Source: CAVUNY01 sp963843535 (GTDB taxonomy: Bacteria; Chloroflexota; Anaerolineae; Anaerolineales; Anaerolineaceae). Taken from it: DNA of 64,000 nucleotides. The notes beneath the pieces were generated by a model. That model saw nothing but the letters and a program-made list of their open reading frames with translations. It ran no database searches and was not told where the DNA came from. The DNA lies in contig CAWJKU010000004.1 of assembly GCA_963843535.1 (NCBI GenBank), forward strand, positions 496,001 to 560,000, read 5' to 3'. Below are positions 62,039 through 64,000 of this stretch, one piece after another (position 1 is the stretch's first letter; each line of letters begins with the position of its first letter). The translations under genes and the position numbers were made by a program.

Positions 62039-63234
62039 AGCGGTTCACTCTTTTTGTCGTTGTGTCACTGGCGTTTACCATGCTGGCTTGCAGCGTTGGT
62101 TCGACCTTATTCACGCCGTCTGGCCCGGCTGCCAGTACAGCCAGCGCGACCTCCACGGCGCAGCGGGCCACTCCTCGTCCGGTACCCACGGTTGGTGGAA
62201 ATGTCCCCCAGATTGTAGCGCCGCCGGCTTTAACCGGTATTGATATTGATACCCGCCTGCCAGATTTATATAATAAAGTTAGCCAGGGTGTTGTTTCAAT
62301 TTTAACGGTGGGCGACCAGGGTGGAGGGTTAGGCTCTGGTTTTGTGTACGATAAAAACGGCCATATCATCACCAATTTTCATGTGATTGATGGAGCCAGT
62401 GACCTGGAGGTCGATTTCGCTTCAGGTTTGAAAGTGCGAGCGGAAGTTATCGCCACAGATCTGGATTCGGATCTGGCAGTCATAAAAGTTAATGCGCCGG
62501 CAGATGAATTGCTCCCGCTCAGTATGGGAAATTCTGACGAATTGCTTGTTGGGCAGCAGGTGATTGCCCTGGGGAATCCGTTCGGTCTGACCGGGACGAT
62601 GACCTTAGGTATCGTATCGGCCAAAGGCCGCACGCTGGATTCTTTACGCCAGGCCTCGAGCGGCAGCTACTTCTCTTCAGGGGATATCATCCAGACCGAT
62701 GCATCGATTAACCCAGGAAATTCAGGCGGGCCATTGCTCAACATGAAGGGTGAGGTTATTGGCATCAACCGCGCCATTCGAACGACCGGGACCACCGCTA
62801 CGGGCGATCCCGTGAACAGCGGAATAGGTTTTGCAGTCCCCATTAATATCGTCAAACGGGTCGTCCCGGTATTAATTTCCCAGGGGGCGTACGATTACCC
62901 CTATCTGGGGATCACTTTTAGCTCATATTTATCTCTGGCGGATTATGAAGCGCTGGGCGTCAGCCAGACTTATGGCGCCTATATTGTGGATATCACCGCT
63001 GGCGGCCCTGGCGAAAAAGCAGGTTTGCGCGCTGCCAGCCGCACTACCAACCAGACGACCATCCCGAAGGGCGGCGATCTGGTGATAAAGGTCGACGATC
63101 ATCCTGTAATGGAGTTTGGAGATCTGATCGGATACATTCTGGAAACAAAAAGCCCTGGTGACAAGGTCACTTTAACGATTTTAAGAGATAATCAACAGAA
63201 GGAGGTGATTATCACATTGGGCAAACGGCCCTGA
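62035..63234 (+). CDS. HtrA/DegP-type serine protease, lipoprotein
   Basis: A 399-residue protein with lipobox TMLAC and a Ser/Thr/Pro linker. The trypsin-like domain has the triad in NFHVI (His), DLDSDLAVIKV (Asp) and NPGNSGGPLL (Ser). One PDZ domain follows (about 290-395), ending in the LGIxx/GDKVTLTILRD pattern. It degrades or handles misfolded envelope proteins. It is translationally coupled to the DnaJ gene by a 4-nt overlap, which points to a stress-related pair. Confidence 0.93.
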   Translation: MKRFTLFVVVSLAFTMLACSVGSTLFTPSGPAASTASATSTAQRATPRPVPTVGGNVPQIVAPPALTGIDIDTRLPDLYNKVSQGVVSILTVGDQGGGLGSGFVYDKNGHIITNFHVIDGASDLEVDFASGLKVRAEVIATDLDSDLAVIKVNAPADELLPLSMGNSDELLVGQQVIALGNPFGLTGTMTLGIVSAKGRTLDSLRQASSGSYFSSGDIIQTDASINPGNSGGPLLNMKGEVIGINRAIRTTGTTATGDPVNSGIGFAVPINIVKRVVPVLISQGAYDYPYLGITFSSYLSLADYEALGVSQTYGAYIVDITAGGPGEKAGLRAASRTTNQTTIPKGGDLVIKVDDHPVMEFGDLIGYILETKSPGDKVTLTILRDNQQKEVIITLGKRP

Positions 63235-63318
63235 TCGGGGCATTTTGCTTCACATTCTAGCCTGCCAGATGATGAGCAGGAATTGATCCTTAACAAGAAA
63301 AAGCATATGGAGGTTGCC

Positions 63319-64000
63319 ATGTTCAATGACAACGATCTGAGGGAACTGCTTGGCTTTGTTGCCCCTGATCCCGTTTTGAGTCTTTACCTGAGCACGGATC
63401 CGACGGAAGGAAATGCTGACACCTACCGGCTGCGGCTTAAGACCATGCTCAAGGATATTAATCTTCCACGGGATACTAACGAGGTCGAACGTTTTTTCAG
63501 CCATCAGTATGATGGATCTGGAAGAGCAGTGGCGGTGTTTTCCTGCGCGGCGCAAAATTTCTTCCGCGTATATCCGCTGGCAGTTCCCATGCGCAACCTG
63601 GTCCGAGTAAGCGACCGGCCTGCTGTGAAACCACTCGCTGACCTCCTGGATAATTATGGCGGTTATGGCGTGGTTCTGGTTGATAAGCAAGGTGCGCGTG
63701 CATTTTACTTTCACCTTGGAGAATTACGAGAACAGGAGGGTGTGCTTGGCGAAGCAGTAAAACATAGCAAACGCGGAGGTGCATCATCCTTTCCAGGTAG
63801 GAGAGGTGGGATTGCTGGAAGAACAGATCGCATGGAAGAAGTGGTTGACCGCAACATAAAAGATGCTGTAGATTTCGCCGTGCATTTTTTTGAAGAAAAT
63901 CGGGTGAGGCGAGTGTTGATTGGCGGGACAGATGACAATATCTCATTGTTCCGCGGTCAACTACCAAAAGCCTGGCAGAGTCTGGTCATGGGCACATTCA
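63319..64000 (+). CDS. baeRF/Vms1-like protein (eRF1 domain-2 type), cut by window
   Basis: ATG 63319, with GGAGG 5 nt upstream, opens a frame that runs off the right edge (227 residues seen). It begins DNDLRELLGFVAPDPVLSLYLS. GGYGVVLVDKQGARAFYFHLGELREQEG fits the baeRF/Vms1-like domain related to eRF1 domain 2, which hydrolyses peptidyl-tRNA on stalled ribosomes in eukaryotes. The GGASSFPGRRGG region at about 155-165 lies where these proteins have a catalytic Gly/Gln loop. The assignment is by pattern only. A minus-strand frame over this region is rejected as a shadow. Confidence 0.65.
   Translation, partial: MFNDNDLRELLGFVAPDPVLSLYLSTDPTEGNADTYRLRLKTMLKDINLPRDTNEVERFFSHQYDGSGRAVAVFSCAAQNFFRVYPLAVPMRNLVRVSDRPAVKPLADLLDNYGGYGVVLVDKQGARAFYFHLGELREQEGVLGEAVKHSKRGGASSFPGRRGGIAGRTDRMEEVVDRNIKDAVDFAVHFFEENRVRRVLIGGTDDNISLFRGQLPKAWQSLVMGTF

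Noticed and set aside
63250..63967. Minus-strand ORFs at the right end
   Set aside because: They are shadows of the plus-strand baeRF/Vms1-like gene, which has a ribosome site and recognisable protein segments.

Overview
The window looks like chromosomal backbone of an Anaerolineae-type Chloroflexota bacterium. This rests on gene content and protein style, not on a marker gene: long TPR proteins, a tricorn-like protease, lipoproteins with Pro/Thr-rich linkers, a T-box on pheST, and several genes whose -10 box sits only 6-8 nt before the ATG, as in leaderless mRNAs. No rRNA, tRNA, CRISPR array, prophage or intact insertion sequence was seen. Coding density is high. The longest gene-free stretches (6897-7454, 42617-43102 and 50036-50396) hold a T-box or hairpin repeats.

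Layout. 1-5.9 kb: a cut HAD phosphatase, a membrane-anchored C39-like/TPR protein, a LacI regulator directly ahead of a GH94 cellobiose-phosphorylase-like gene, and a GNAT acetyltransferase. 6-11 kb: an orphan tungstate-binding lipoprotein, then T-box-controlled pheS-pheT. 11-20 kb: aldo/keto reductase, a secreted two-repeat protein, and a minus-strand cluster of a receiver/roadblock/IS200-like fusion, polA and a frameshifted TPR gene. 20-29 kb: alkaline-phosphatase-fold enzyme, MFS exporter, phosphoribosyltransferase, dnaE, a DUF333 lipoprotein and a fatty acid hydroxylase. 29-41 kb: STAND ATPase, miaB, M23 peptidase, AAC(3)-like acetyltransferase, hybrid sensor kinase, degenerate metallo-hydrolase, asparaginase II, endonuclease III and metG. 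41-50 kb: YCF48-like lipoprotein, serpin, CinA, DUF47-PiT phosphate transporter pair with a possible Pho box, deacetylase-amidase fusion and a LysM-M23 protein. 50-64 kb: Memo-like protein, CNNM/CorC protein, priA, a second fatty acid hydroxylase, tricorn protease, a second phosphatase-fold protein, frameshifted DnaJ-like cbpA, HtrA and a cut baeRF/Vms1-like gene.

Working units. Information processing (pheST, polA, dnaE, miaB, metG, priA, nth-like) alternates with envelope functions (M23, amidase, HtrA, tricorn, serpin). Sugar use appears as LacI-GH94 and phosphate uptake as DUF47-PiT.

Most unusual points: (1) a protein that joins a receiver-like domain, a roadblock-like domain and an IS200/Y1-transposase fold whose HUH histidines are gone; (2) a dispersed family of perfect hairpins (GGGTGTTTTTT...AAAAAACACCC) with shared flanks but variable stems, in at least five intergenic copies; (3) apparent frameshifts, all of +1 type, in otherwise intact genes (TPR, metG, cbpA, perhaps the endonuclease III start); (4) a set of predicted leaderless promoters.
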